Notes: generated from the letters alone by a model not told the origin. A DNA stretch of 64,000 nucleotides from an uncultured Acidobacteriia bacterium (GCA_903828455.1 CAIKMJ010000068.1:1-64000), one strand, 5' to 3'. Counted from the stretch's first letter, positions 1 through 9,417 are shown. A program made the numbers and translations.

Positions 1-150
1 CTGCCGCAGTCTGTGCCGGCGGCTGGGCTGATCGCTGCCGCAGTCTGTGCCGGCGGCTGGGCTGATCGCTGCCGCAGTCTATGCGGGCGGCTCGGCTGAT
101 CGCTGCCGCAGTCTATGCGGGCGGCTCGGCTGATCGCTGCCGCAGTCTAT
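1..150. repeat. 34-bp tandem repeat, four copies plus a partial fifth
   Basis: Units begin at 1, 35, 69 and 103, with a 14-base partial unit at 137. Copies 1-2 and copies 3-4 form two sequence subtypes that differ at a few positions (ctgtgcc versus ctatgcg). There are no spacers, so it is not a CRISPR. The array starts at the window edge and may continue upstream. Its last units encode the C-terminal tail and stop codon of the minus-strand PEP-CTERM gene. Because 34 is not a multiple of three, each further unit would be read in a different frame. Confidence 0.95.
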
Positions 151-685
151 TAAAGATAACGGCGACCACTCCGAGCCCCGCCAGCCAGAAAGTGGCCGGC
201 TCCGGCGCTGAATCCAGGGACGTCACCGGGGAAGCTGGCGGCGAAGTTACGGGGGACGTTAACAGGGACGTTACCAAAGGTGCTGCGCCGAGAGCCAGGT
301 TGATTTGCGACGTGGCTGAGATCGCGTTGCCTGAGCCCGAGGAAGCCCCGGGGGTCAGCAGCGGCGCGGCGGTTTCATCGGCAAGCAGCACGGCCGCGGC
401 GCCCGGGCCAAACAGATCCACGATCAGCGTGTAGTTATTCCACGGGTCGGAGACGAGGCTGAACCAATAATTGGTCAGCGCGATGGCCTCCGGTGAGGTG
501 AAGTCCAATCCGCCTGAGATGCCGGCGAGCATGTCAATGTTGTTCATTTCGAGGCCGGAGACAGGGTCGGCGAGGGAAGCGGGCGGTGTAATCAGGTCAG
601 CCGACGCGGCCGAACAGGACAGCAACGTGGCCAGAATCGCCGCTGTCAGCCGGGCAAAACGTGGAGGCGCAGGGAAGCCTGTCAT
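113..685 (-). CDS. PEP-CTERM sorting-domain protein
   Basis: A secreted protein of 190 residues. Residues 1-29 form a signal peptide with a hydrophobic core (AAILATLLSCSAASA) and likely cleavage after ASA. The C-terminus from about residue 161 is a classic PEP-CTERM signal: PEPAT, a hydrophobic helix (FWLAGLGVVAVIF) and a basic tail (NRLRQR). In this family exosortase recognises the PEP motif and processes the protein at the cytoplasmic membrane, often in strains making extracellular polysaccharide. The middle region is low in charge, rich in Ala, Ser, Pro and Thr, and was not assigned to a domain. The open frame continues far upstream antisense to other genes; the ATG at 685 is chosen because the signal peptide begins there. 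The tail and stop lie in the 34-bp repeat. Confidence 0.8.
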   Translation of the reverse strand: MTGFPAPPRFARLTAAILATLLSCSAASADLITPPASLADPVSGLEMNNIDMLAGISGGLDFTSPEAIALTNYWFSLVSDPWNNYTLIVDLFGPGAAAVLLADETAAPLLTPGASSGSGNAISATSQINLALGAAPLVTSLLTSPVTSPPASPVTSLDSAPEPATFWLAGLGVVAVIFNRLRQRSAEPPA

Positions 686-775
686 ATTGAACAAAGCCTT
701 CCGTTGCGGAATGCCGGTTCCGGGCGCCGCCGCTTGCCGACCGCCTCGTCCCGGTAATTCCGTCGTTTTTGCTGC

Positions 776-2203
776 ATGAATTTTACTTTGATATCCATTT
801 TGATTCCGCTCTTCAACGAAGAAGAGTACGTCGCGGAGATCCTCTCCCGCGTTGTCGGTGCTCCGTTTCCGGCCGGCTACGAGGTGGAAATTATCATCGT
901 GGATGACGGTTCGGTGGATAGTTCGGCAGATGCCGTGCGCAACTTTATGGCGGAGCATCCGGAGGCGCGCATCGAACTGTTCCGGCATTCGCGAAACCGC
1001 GGTAAGGGCGCCGCGATTCAAACGGCCCTCGCGAAGGCGACCGGCTGCTTTTCCATCATTCAGGACGCGGATCTCGAATACGATCCGCGCGATTATCCGC
1101 GGCTGCTGGCCCCGCTGCTCGAAGGGCGCGCCGACGTGGTTTACGGCTCGCGTTTCCTCGTTACCGGTGAGCGCCGGGTGCTCTACTTCTGGCACTCCCT
1201 CGCCAACCACCTGTTGACGCTGATGGGCAATATTGCGGCGGATCTGAATCTGACCGACATGGAGACCTGTTACAAGGCGTTCCGGACCTCCTTTGCCAAA
1301 AGCGTGCCGCTGCGCAGCAACCGGTTTGGGATCGAGCCGGAAATCACCATCAAGTTCGCGCGCCGCGGGGCGCGTTTTTACGAGACGCCGATCAGTTATC
1401 ACGGGCGCACGTACGAGCAGGGGAAGAAGGTCGGGCTGCGCGACGCGTTCGAGGCCGTCTGGGTGATTCTGCAGGCTCGGTTTACGCCGGACATTTACAC
1501 CGATGCGGGACACGCCGTGCTGGACGCCATGTCCTTCACGCCGCAGTTCAATCGCTGGATGGCGGAGACGATTCTGCCTTTTACCGGCGGCGACGGCGCC
1601 ACGGTGCTCGAAGTGGGCGCGGGCACGGGCAATCTGACACGCTGGCTTTCGCCGCGGCGCGCGCACTATATCGCGACCGACATCAGCGAGGAATACGTGG
1701 GGCAGTTGCGCAGCGCCTTCCGGCACCGGCGGGCGGTGGAGGTGCGGCAACTGGATGCGGCAGGTTCCGACTGGCTGGCGGACGGGCGGCGGGTGGATAC
1801 CGTGATTTGTCTCAATGTTCTGGAACACATCGAAGACGACGCGGCTGCGCTGGCCGCGATGCGCGAAGTGCTGCTGCCGGACGGACGGGCCATCATTCTG
1901 GTTCCTAACGACCCGTCTGCGTATGGGACGCTGGACAAGGCCATCGGCCATTTCCGCCGTTATTCGAAGCCGCAGATGGAAGAGTTGCTGCGGCGAAGCG
2001 GCTTCGATGTGGAGCGCAGCTTCGAATTCAATCGCGTCTCCATGCCGGCGTGGCGTTTCACCGGGCAGGTGATGAAATCGACGCGGCTTTCGCGTTTTTC
2101 GCTGCGTGTGTTCAACCGGTTCGTGTGGCTGTGGCGGCGGATCGACCGGTTTCTGCCGTGGCCGGCGGCCTCGATCGTCGTGGTCGCGCGCAGGCGGGGT
2201 TAG
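776..2203 (+). CDS. Family 2 glycosyltransferase fused to a SAM-dependent methyltransferase
   Basis: A two-domain protein of 475 residues. Residues 1 to about 230 are a GT-A (family 2) glycosyltransferase like dolichyl-phosphate or undecaprenyl-phosphate sugar transferases: an N-terminal LIPLFNEEEYV strand, IVDDGSVDSS, and the DADLEYDP metal-binding region. Residues from about 250 form a class I methyltransferase with motif I VLEVGAGTG (near residue 278) and CLNVLEHIEDD. No membrane helices are obvious, so the product is probably cytoplasmic and acts on a lipid-linked or nucleotide sugar. The two activities on one chain suggest sequential glycosylation and methylation of a surface glycan, but the substrate cannot be read from the sequence. 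It lies 52 bases upstream of purH. Confidence 0.85.
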   Translation: MNFTLISILIPLFNEEEYVAEILSRVVGAPFPAGYEVEIIIVDDGSVDSSADAVRNFMAEHPEARIELFRHSRNRGKGAAIQTALAKATGCFSIIQDADLEYDPRDYPRLLAPLLEGRADVVYGSRFLVTGERRVLYFWHSLANHLLTLMGNIAADLNLTDMETCYKAFRTSFAKSVPLRSNRFGIEPEITIKFARRGARFYETPISYHGRTYEQGKKVGLRDAFEAVWVILQARFTPDIYTDAGHAVLDAMSFTPQFNRWMAETILPFTGGDGATVLEVGAGTGNLTRWLSPRRAHYIATDISEEYVGQLRSAFRHRRAVEVRQLDAAGSDWLADGRRVDTVICLNVLEHIEDDAAALAAMREVLLPDGRAIILVPNDPSAYGTLDKAIGHFRRYSKPQMEELLRRSGFDVERSFEFNRVSMPAWRFTGQVMKSTRLSRFSLRVFNRFVWLWRRIDRFLPWPAASIVVVARRRG

Positions 2204-2255
2204 CGGCGGTTCGCCGGGTGTTCGGGGCCCGCTTGATACTCTGGAAGTTTCCCTT

Positions 2256-3788
2256 ATGCGTGTCCTTCTCAGCGTCACCGACAAGACAGGTGTCCCCGAT
2301 TTCGCCCGCGGCCTCGTCGCCCTGGGCGCCGAACTGATTTCGACCGGCGGAACGGCCAGGCTGCTGCGTGAGTCCGGCATCCCGGTCCGCGATGTGAGCG
2401 AAGTCACCCGGTTTCCCGAAATGCTGGACGGCCGGGTCAAGACGATGCACCCGAACATCACCGGCGCTATTCTCGCCATTCGCGGCAATGCCGAACACAT
2501 GGCGGCGCTGGCCGAGCACGGGATCGAGCCCATCGACATGGTGGTGGTGAATCTGTACCAGTTCGAAAAGATCGCCGCGCGCACGGACGCGAAGCTGGAG
2601 GATCTGATCGAAAATATCGACATTGGCGGGCCCACCATGATCCGGTCGGCGGCCAAGAACTGGCAGGATGTCGCGATTGTGACTTCGGCGGACGATTACG
2701 CGCCGCTGCTCGATGAGCTGCGCGCTTCCGGCGCCATTTCCCGCGAGACCAAATGGCGACTTGCCAAACAGGCTTTCGCCACGACGGCGGCCTACGACCG
2801 CGCCATTACGAATCGGCTCGCGCAGGTCGGGCTGGAAGGCGCAGCGCCGGAGCCTGAAGCGCTGCCGGCGGTGCTGGATATTCGCACGCCGCGCCGCATG
2901 TCGCTGCGCTATGGCGAGAATCCGCATCAGAAGGCGGCGCTGTATTCCGCCGGAACGGCCGGGATTGCCGGCGCCGAGCAGCTTCACGGCAAGGAGCTTT
3001 CCTACAACAACCTGGTGGATCTCGACGCCTGCTGGCAGCTGGTTTGCGAGTTTTCCGGACCGGCGGCCGCGATCATCAAACACACCAATCCGGCGGGCTG
3101 CGCCGAGCAGGCTACGCTCGCCGAAGCTTACCGGAAGGCGCTGGAATGCGATCCGGTTTCGGCGTTCGGCGGCGTCATCGGCCTGAACCGGGAAGTGGAT
3201 GAAGACACGGCGGCGGAGATGGCGAAGCTGTTTGTGGAGGCCATCGCGGCACCCGCTTATTCGGCCAAGGCGCTTTCGATTCTGACGGCGAAGAAGAATC
3301 TGCGGCTGGTGAAGGTGGTCAACGTGGAGGAGCCGCTGGTGGTGAAGAGCATCACGGGCGGCTATCTGGCCCAGACCGCCGACCGCGCCACCTTCGACCG
3401 CGCCACCACCGAGGTGAAGACCAAACGCGCTCCCACGGCAGAAGAGTGGACGGCGCTGGAGTTCGGCTGGAAGGTTGTGAAGCACGTGAAGTCCAATGCC
3501 ATTGTGTATGCCAATGCGGGTCAAACGGCGGCGGTTGGCGCCGGTCAGATGAGCCGTGTGGATTCGGTCAATATTGCCGCCACGAAAGCCCATCTGCCGC
3601 TGGCGGGCACGGTGGTGGCTTCCGACGCCTTCTTTCCGTTTCCGGACGGCCTCGAGGCGGCGGCAAAGTACGGCGCGACGGCGTTTATCCAGCCCGGCGG
3701 ATCGGTAAAGGATGCCGAGGTGATCGCGGCGGCAGACCGGCTCGGCGTGGCCATGGTGTTTACGGGCGTCCGCCATTTCCGCCACTGA
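2256..3788 (+). CDS. purH: Bifunctional AICAR formyltransferase / IMP cyclohydrolase
   Basis: Catalyses the last two steps of purine synthesis, formylation of AICAR and ring closure to IMP, in the cytoplasm. The chain is 510 residues, the normal family size. The N-terminal MGS-like cyclohydrolase domain begins RVLLSVTDKTGV and includes LISTGGTARLL and the DGRVKTMHP motif. The transformylase domain contains RYGENPHQKAALY and IIKHTNPAGCA. The C-terminal part carries DAFFPFPDG and IQPGGSVKD. The frame is open for 50 codons upstream into the preceding gene. The ATG at 2256 is chosen because it gives the conserved N-terminus. A stem (3781-3787 with 3801-3807) overlaps the stop codon. Confidence 0.97.
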   Translation: MRVLLSVTDKTGVPDFARGLVALGAELISTGGTARLLRESGIPVRDVSEVTRFPEMLDGRVKTMHPNITGAILAIRGNAEHMAALAEHGIEPIDMVVVNLYQFEKIAARTDAKLEDLIENIDIGGPTMIRSAAKNWQDVAIVTSADDYAPLLDELRASGAISRETKWRLAKQAFATTAAYDRAITNRLAQVGLEGAAPEPEALPAVLDIRTPRRMSLRYGENPHQKAALYSAGTAGIAGAEQLHGKELSYNNLVDLDACWQLVCEFSGPAAAIIKHTNPAGCAEQATLAEAYRKALECDPVSAFGGVIGLNREVDEDTAAEMAKLFVEAIAAPAYSAKALSILTAKKNLRLVKVVNVEEPLVVKSITGGYLAQTADRATFDRATTEVKTKRAPTAEEWTALEFGWKVVKHVKSNAIVYANAGQTAAVGAGQMSRVDSVNIAATKAHLPLAGTVVASDAFFPFPDGLEAAAKYGATAFIQPGGSVKDAEVIAAADRLGVAMVFTGVRHFRH

Positions 3789-3822
3789 TCCGGTACTACG
3801 CAGTGGCGTGGCCGGAGGTTAG

Positions 3823-3834
3823 TGTACCGGTACA
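3823..3834. promoter_or_regulatory. 12-bp perfect palindrome downstream of purH
   Basis: TGTACCGGTACA is a perfect inverted repeat with no loop, 34 bases after the purH stop. It has the shape of an operator or a restriction-type palindrome. No plus-strand gene starts close by, so its role is unknown. Confidence 0.25.
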
Positions 3835-4002
3835 AATCGCCTATCGAATTCCGCCCATATTGCCGATACTCGTGACTGGGGGAGCATGAATCCGGCTTCG
3901 GCCTGGTCATGCGGAGGTCTCCCGAATACGGCAGGCGGTGCGTTCCTCCAGACGCGCCGCCTGGGTCACACGTCCTGCTTACATCCGGAATTACCCACCG
4001 GG

Positions 4003-4470
4003 CTACTGACTCGGGGGAATGACGGCCGCACGAGCCAGAGCCGGCGGCGGGGGAGCAAAAGGAGCGGCATTTGCAGCAGCCGCCTTTGTTGCGATCTTGC
4101 CTCCCGGTGCCGGGACCGTAGCGGCCTTCTCACCCCGGCTCAGAGTAGCTGCTGTCTTTGCTTTTCCTTCCGCCGAAACCTGAATCAGATTGCGGACTCC
4201 CGCCGCGCCGCTCGTTCGGGCGATGCGGGTGGCAACACCTTTGTGCTGCGTTACGGACGTCTGGCCTTCGATGGTGACGATCCCGTTCTGCACACTGAAC
4301 TTAAAATGATCGGAAGCGACTTTCGATTTGACCATTTTGGCGCGAATCGCAGCCAGAATCTGGCCATCCGCGGATTGAGTCATTGTTTTGTTTACAGCGG
4401 CGGGCGCCGATGCTGCCTGACCTGGTCCCACGAGGGCGGCCAGTGCCAGCGCGTAGATGATCCACTTCAC
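4003..4470 (-). CDS. Exported BON-domain protein
   Basis: A small protein of 155 residues with an N-terminal signal peptide (MKWIIYALALAALVG, likely cut after QAA). Residues about 40-100 resemble a BON domain: ILAAIRAKMVKSKVA, FSVQNGIVTIEGQ and the GAAGVRNLIQV ending. BON domains are thought to bind phospholipid or membrane surfaces, as in OsmY, so a periplasmic envelope-stress role is plausible but inferred. The last 50 residues are Ala/Pro-rich and disordered. The frame stops about 100 bases before the end of ftsK on the same strand. Confidence 0.7.
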   Translation of the reverse strand: MKWIIYALALAALVGPGQAASAPAAVNKTMTQSADGQILAAIRAKMVKSKVASDHFKFSVQNGIVTIEGQTSVTQHKGVATRIARTSGAAGVRNLIQVSAEGKAKTAATLSRGEKAATVPAPGGKIATKAAAANAAPFAPPPPALARAAVIPPSQ

Positions 4471-4574
4471 GCTGACGACAGGCTACAACTTTGCGGCCCG
4501 GCGCGCCATTCCCCCATCGCGCGCCGGGTAATATGCCGGGTGAGAGCCGGATCTGATTGCCGCGACCAGACCGA

Positions 4575-7112
4575 TTACACGTGGTCGACTTCGCGCAGCC
4601 AGTCGGGCCGCTTCAGCACTTCGCGCGGCTTGCTGCCGTCGGGCGGGCCGATGATGCCGTCGCGGTACATCATGTCGAGTATGCGGGCGGCGCGGCCGTA
4701 GCCGAGGCGGAGGCGGCGCTGCAGGGTCGAAGTGGAGGCCTTGCCCATTTCGAGCACGACGCGCATGGCTTCTTCGTACATCGGGTCCTGCTCGGTGGCA
4801 TCCACGACTTCGCCGTCGGTTTCGCTGCCGTCCTCGGCGGGCGGGGCGATCAGGTAGCTTTGGTCGTATTCGGGGCGGGCCTGTTCCTTCCAGAAGTCGA
4901 CGACCTGGTTGATCTCGCTTTCGGTCACGAAAGCGCCGTGCACGCGTGTGAAGCGTGAGGAGCCGGGCGGCAGGAAGAGCATGTCGCCTTTGCCGAGCAG
5001 GTGTTCGGCGCCCATGCCGTCCAGAATGGTGCGGCTGTCGACACGCGTGGCCACGCGGAAGCTGATGCGGGCCGGGAAGTTGGCTTTGATGAGGCCGGTG
5101 ATGACGTCCACCGACGGGCGCTGGGTAGCGAGGACCAGGTGCATGCCGACGGCGCGGGCCATCTGGGCGAGGCGCGTGACGGACTCTTCCACGTTGCGGC
5201 CTTCGAGCATCATGAGGTCGGCGAGTTCGTCGATGAGGATCAGGATGTAGGGGAGCGGCTTCAGTTCGTCGGCCGGATCGGCATCGTCGTCGCCGAACAG
5301 GCTGCGCGGCTCGGCCTGCAGCTTGCGGATCTTCTTGTTGTACTGATCGATGTTGCGGGCGCCCTGTTCGGCGAGCAGACGCAGGCGGCGCTCCATTTCG
5401 AGTACGGCGTTGCGCAGGGCGTTGGTGGCCTTTTTCGGGTCCGTGATGACCGGTGTGAGCAGGTGCGGAATGCCTTCGTAGATGCCGAGTTCGACGCGCT
5501 TGGGGTCGACCATGATCATGCGGACTTCATCGGGCGTCGATTTGTAGAGGATCGACATGACGAGCGAATTGATCATGACGGATTTGCCCGAGCCGGTGGA
5601 GCCGGCGATGAGCGCGTGCGGCATGGTTTCGAGCGAGGCGACTTTGATGCGGCCGTTAATATCCTTGCCCATCGAAATGGTGAGTAGTGACGGCGATTCC
5701 TGGAATTCGTCGGATTCGAAGATGGCGCGCAGGCTGATGACTTCGCGCTTGGTGTTGGGGACTTCGATGCCGATGGTGGGCTTGCCGGGAATGCGTTCGA
5801 TGAGGATCGATTCGGCCTGCAGCCCGAGGCAGAGGTCTTCGGTGAGGTTGGTGATGCGGCTGTATTTGACGCCGGCGTCGGGTTTGTATTCGAAGGTGGT
5901 GACGACGGGGCCGGGGTTGATCTGCACCACGGAGCCGAAGACGTTGAACTCTTCGAACTTTGCCTTGATGGCGGCGGCGGTGTTTTTGAGTTCCTGTTCG
6001 TCGAAGGCGGAGCGGACCGGAATCTCGTTGAGCAGTTCGGTGGAGGGCAGCCGGTAAATCGTGGAGCCCTTCGGCTTGACGGCGGGCCTGGCCGCAGCCT
6101 TGTTGAAGGGGAATTCGTTGTGGTCCTCGCCAGGGGCGGGCGTATCGGCGAGTTGGCGGATGGGAATTTCCTCGGTCATCGCGGGGACGGCCGAAGTGGC
6201 TTCGGGCAGTTCCACGATGGGCGGATCGATTTGGCGGACTGCGGCGTCTGCGGGGTCGTCCCACGGCAGCGTTTCGCTGACGGCGGCAGGCTGGCGGCGG
6301 GTGCGCAGGGACGGGCCGCGGTCGAGTGTCGCGGGGGTGGTGTTCAGGAGTTGCTCAAAGTGCAGACGGGTTGTGGATTCGGTCATCGGCTCGGCTTTGA
6401 CGTCGAGAATCCCTTCTTCCTGGATCAGGTAGCCGGCGCGGATGGCCTCCTTTTCGGCCTTGCGGGCTTCGGCGGCGATGCGGCGGGCTTCCTTCCTTTC
6501 GAGGCGGACTTCGCGGCGGTGTTCGGCCGCGCGGCGCCAGTTGTCGCGCATACGGGCGAAGGCGGCAAAGATCGGACTCAGCCAGCCGAGCAGCTTTTCG
6601 ATGGTGAAGGACGAAATCAGATAGACGGAGACGATGAGTACGGTTACCAGAACTACGCCGGTGCCGGTAGCGTTGAGGCCTCGGCGCAGGGAATCGGCGG
6701 TGAGGAAGCCGACGATGCCGCCGAGCGGGATGGCGCGGTCGAAGATTCGCCAGTCGGGCAGCATGGCGGCCGCTCCGCAGGCGGAAAGAATCATGGTGAC
6801 GGCGCCCAGAATGCGGATCACCGGGGCGCTGATCGCTTCCGAGCGAATCCACTTCCAGCCGAGGGCGAAGAGGAGTACGGGGAAGAGAAAGGCCGGGATG
6901 CCGAACATTTGCAGCGCCAGATCGGCGAGGTGGGCGCCGAACGGGCCAATGAGGTTACTGGTGGGCGCGCCGGTGCCGGCGACGGTATTCCACGAGGGGT
7001 CCTGAGGGTGGTACGATGCTTCGCTCAGGAGGATCAGGATACCGCTCGCAAGGAACACGAATCCTGTCACCTCGTTGAGGCGTTTTGATGGCGTGGGTGT
7101 AAAGAGCCTCAT
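4575..7112 (-). CDS. ftsK: DNA translocase FtsK/SpoIIIE family
   Basis: A septum-located DNA pump that clears chromosome termini and helps dimer resolution. The protein has 845 residues. The N-terminus carries four predicted membrane helices within about residues 14-170. A charged, Pro-containing linker follows (about 175-350). The motor has Walker A GSTGSGKS near residue 505 and Walker B LILIDELADLMM near residue 635, with the family motif LATQRPSVDVITG. The C-terminal gamma winged helix (STLQRRLRLGYGRAARILDMM) is the KOPS-reading domain. The start ATG at 7112 gives a normal N-terminus. It stands alone between the BON protein and the OPT transporter. Confidence 0.96.
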   Translation of the reverse strand: MRLFTPTPSKRLNEVTGFVFLASGILILLSEASYHPQDPSWNTVAGTGAPTSNLIGPFGAHLADLALQMFGIPAFLFPVLLFALGWKWIRSEAISAPVIRILGAVTMILSACGAAAMLPDWRIFDRAIPLGGIVGFLTADSLRRGLNATGTGVVLVTVLIVSVYLISSFTIEKLLGWLSPIFAAFARMRDNWRRAAEHRREVRLERKEARRIAAEARKAEKEAIRAGYLIQEEGILDVKAEPMTESTTRLHFEQLLNTTPATLDRGPSLRTRRQPAAVSETLPWDDPADAAVRQIDPPIVELPEATSAVPAMTEEIPIRQLADTPAPGEDHNEFPFNKAAARPAVKPKGSTIYRLPSTELLNEIPVRSAFDEQELKNTAAAIKAKFEEFNVFGSVVQINPGPVVTTFEYKPDAGVKYSRITNLTEDLCLGLQAESILIERIPGKPTIGIEVPNTKREVISLRAIFESDEFQESPSLLTISMGKDINGRIKVASLETMPHALIAGSTGSGKSVMINSLVMSILYKSTPDEVRMIMVDPKRVELGIYEGIPHLLTPVITDPKKATNALRNAVLEMERRLRLLAEQGARNIDQYNKKIRKLQAEPRSLFGDDDADPADELKPLPYILILIDELADLMMLEGRNVEESVTRLAQMARAVGMHLVLATQRPSVDVITGLIKANFPARISFRVATRVDSRTILDGMGAEHLLGKGDMLFLPPGSSRFTRVHGAFVTESEINQVVDFWKEQARPEYDQSYLIAPPAEDGSETDGEVVDATEQDPMYEEAMRVVLEMGKASTSTLQRRLRLGYGRAARILDMMYRDGIIGPPDGSKPREVLKRPDWLREVDHV

Positions 7113-7198
7113 CCGACTGGCGGCCGGAAGAAAGCTGGAGCACTAATAGTATGGCAGATTCGGGTATTGGCTGTGGGTATGCCCGGTGCCGAGTGGAG

Positions 7199-8917
7199 TT
7201 ATAGCATCGCCTGAATGGCAAAGACGAGTACGACGAGGGCCTCGCCGGAGATGAAGCCGCTCGAAAGAGGCAGGCAGAATTTTCCTTCCGATTCGGCCGC
7301 GATCTTCGACCAGAGCCACTGGCACAGGCCGCCAACGACCATCGGCATCACCGAAATGCCGGGGACGAGCATGCCGATGCCGACGGCGGTAGGAGACGGA
7401 AGGAAGCGGGCGTACTTCGGCTCCAGAACGGTAATGAGAATGCCGAGGGCGACGGCGAGGATCATGGCGGCGAAGCAGCCCTGCGGGAGCTTGCCGAAGC
7501 CCTGGTTGAGGAGTTCGGCGAACCCGGCCCATTTGACGCTGATGGGCGAGCTGAGTCCGTTGCCACCGATGCCGTAGCGGGCCTTGAGGGCGGGGTAGAC
7601 AAGGGCCACGGCGAGCGAGCCGACAGGAACGGCGATGAGCTGCAGGATGGTGAGGCTGCGGTTGCTCGATCCTACGATCTTGCCGGACTTGTAGGTCTGC
7701 ATGAGAGTTTCGCCGTTGACGGCCACGGTGCCGGACATGCCGGAGCCGATCATGTTGACGGTCATGGAGCCGGGCGAGATGAGGGCGAACACGGCCTGCA
7801 TCAGATTCGCCATGGCGCTGACCGGCGCCCAGTTGGTTTCGCCGAGGACGCGCGTGCCGACCAGCATCAGGAAGAACGACAGGATCAGCGAAACAACGGT
7901 GAGCCAGACGGGGAAGCCCAGCGAATAGACCTGGAGAATACAGAGCAGGACGCTGAGGACGCCGACGCCGGTGAGGACGTAGCGGATGGGGAAGTCTGTC
8001 GAGTCGATTTGCGTGGTCGAGAAGCTCTGAAAGGTTTTGGCGACGAGCTTCCATTTGAGAACCAGCGCGGTGATGCCGCCGGCGACCATGAAGCCGGTGG
8101 CCGGCCACATGACCCAGCGGAGGATGGTGGCGAACTGCTGGTCGGCGACAATGCCGCGCGAGAGGAGCATGGGCGGGGCGATCATCCAGCTGGCGATCAT
8201 GCCGAGGCCCATGGAAGCGGCGATACGGGGACCGACCAGCATGCCGGAGCCGAACGAGAGCAGGCTGGCTTCGCTGCCCATGTGGAGCGAGGCGCCGTTG
8301 GGGCCGAAGTACCAGGCGTCGGGCAGGAGTTTCATTTTGTCGCGAACGAGAGCCAGAAGGCCGGAGGCGAACATGCCGATGCCGAGGGCGGCGACGCGAG
8401 GGCCGGCTTCTTTGGGGCCTTCGTCGAGAACAAGGAGGGCTTCTCCGGCGGCCATGCCGTCGGCAAAGGCGAGATCCTCTTCGTCGATGTAATAGCGGCG
8501 GAGCGGGACGGCCATGAGGACGCCGATCAAACCGGCCACGGTAAGCCAGGCGAAGGTCTGCCAGACGGAGAGATGGAGCGAGAAGCCGAGGCCGGGCCGC
8601 GAGTTCAGCATGTCGACGGCGGCGAGTACGACGCACATAAAGCCGGACTGCCCGGCCGACGTGCCGGCGGCCTGTACGAGGTTGTTTTCCACGCGCGTGC
8701 CGCGGACGCCGGTGAGGAAGCCGATGGCGGAGATCAGAATGTAGCCGAAGAAGGCGCTGACGACGGAGATGTTGGGGCCGTAGCCGATCTTGAGGACGAC
8801 GTATGGATAAGAAGCGCCGATGAGGGCGGCGACGAGAAGGGAAACCGCGATGGCGCGGGGCGTGAGGTCGCGGTGCGTTCGTTCTGAAATCAGCGGGACG
8901 GCGGCGCCGGAGTTCAT
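7199..8917 (-). CDS. OPT-family oligopeptide/metal-chelate transporter
   Basis: A polytopic inner-membrane protein of about 572 residues with roughly 14 hydrophobic segments. It shows OPT/YSL family features: the early segment LTPRAIAVSLLVAALIGASYPYV, NLVQAAGTSAGQSGFM, and the late block with VGIGMLVPG. Bacterial OPT proteins import peptides or siderophore-like metal chelates, and the substrate here is unknown. The frame could begin at TTG 8935, but GGAG abuts that codon with no spacing. ATG 8917 is preferred, although its nearest GGAG is rather distant, so the start is uncertain. No substrate-specific neighbours are present. Confidence 0.85.
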   Translation of the reverse strand: MNSGAAVPLISERTHRDLTPRAIAVSLLVAALIGASYPYVVLKIGYGPNISVVSAFFGYILISAIGFLTGVRGTRVENNLVQAAGTSAGQSGFMCVVLAAVDMLNSRPGLGFSLHLSVWQTFAWLTVAGLIGVLMAVPLRRYYIDEEDLAFADGMAAGEALLVLDEGPKEAGPRVAALGIGMFASGLLALVRDKMKLLPDAWYFGPNGASLHMGSEASLLSFGSGMLVGPRIAASMGLGMIASWMIAPPMLLSRGIVADQQFATILRWVMWPATGFMVAGGITALVLKWKLVAKTFQSFSTTQIDSTDFPIRYVLTGVGVLSVLLCILQVYSLGFPVWLTVVSLILSFFLMLVGTRVLGETNWAPVSAMANLMQAVFALISPGSMTVNMIGSGMSGTVAVNGETLMQTYKSGKIVGSSNRSLTILQLIAVPVGSLAVALVYPALKARYGIGGNGLSSPISVKWAGFAELLNQGFGKLPQGCFAAMILAVALGILITVLEPKYARFLPSPTAVGIGMLVPGISVMPMVVGGLCQWLWSKIAAESEGKFCLPLSSGFISGEALVVLVFAIQAML

Positions 8918-8971
8918 GGGGGAACTATAGCGCAACTCCGGCTGGCATTGCGGCGTTTTTGCGCCGGAATC

Positions 8972-9385
8972 TTACGCGATCTGGCTGGTGCAGAAGGCGC
9001 AGCGTTTGGCCGCGATGGCGACGTCGCTGAGGCACTCCGGACATTGCTTCGTGGCCGGGGGCGCGGGCGGTGCCGGCTCTTCCTTCTTCATGCGGGCCAT
9101 GAGGGCGTTAACGGGCAGCACGACGAAATAGTAAACGGCGCCGGCGATGAGCAGGAAGGAGACCAGGGCATTGATGAAGTCGCCAACCGGAAACTTGCTG
9201 CCATTGATTTCGAACTGGATGGCGGAAAAGTCCGGCTTGCCGACGAGGGCGGCGATGAGCGGCGTGAGCAGATCCTTCGTAAAGGCGGTGACGATTGCGC
9301 CGAAGGCTCCGCCGATGACGACGCCGACCGCGAGATCTACCACGTTACCGCGAAGAAGGAATGCTTTGAATCCGCTGTCTGCCAT
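8972..9385 (-). CDS. mscL: Large-conductance mechanosensitive channel with C-terminal zinc-ribbon tail
   Basis: MscL opens under membrane tension and vents solutes during osmotic downshock. The 137-residue protein has the conserved N-terminus FKAFLLRGNVVDLAVGVVIG (TM1), FTKDLLTPL and a second helix ALVSFLLIAGAVYYFVVLPV. The C-terminal end carries two Cys pairs (CPEC and CAFC), a small zinc-ribbon-like tail seen in some MscL proteins and not needed for the pore. An excellent ribosome site (AGGAG) sits 7 bases before the ATG, and a promoter-like pair lies just upstream. Confidence 0.96.
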   Translation of the reverse strand: MADSGFKAFLLRGNVVDLAVGVVIGGAFGAIVTAFTKDLLTPLIAALVGKPDFSAIQFEINGSKFPVGDFINALVSFLLIAGAVYYFVVLPVNALMARMKKEEPAPPAPPATKQCPECLSDVAIAAKRCAFCTSQIA

Positions 9386-9417
9386 GCGTATTTCTCCTGG
9401 GAACTACTGAAGTGCTT

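Noticed and set aside
1-150. CRISPR array
   Set aside because: Units are contiguous, with no spacers between them.
113-2656. One minus-strand frame open for 847 codons
   Set aside because: Only the last 190 codons, from ATG 685, look like a protein (signal peptide and PEP-CTERM). The rest is antisense to the glycosyltransferase and purH.
2112-3785. Minus-strand frame antisense to purH
   Set aside because: Rich in Arg, His and Gly with no domain; a GC-rich shadow of purH.
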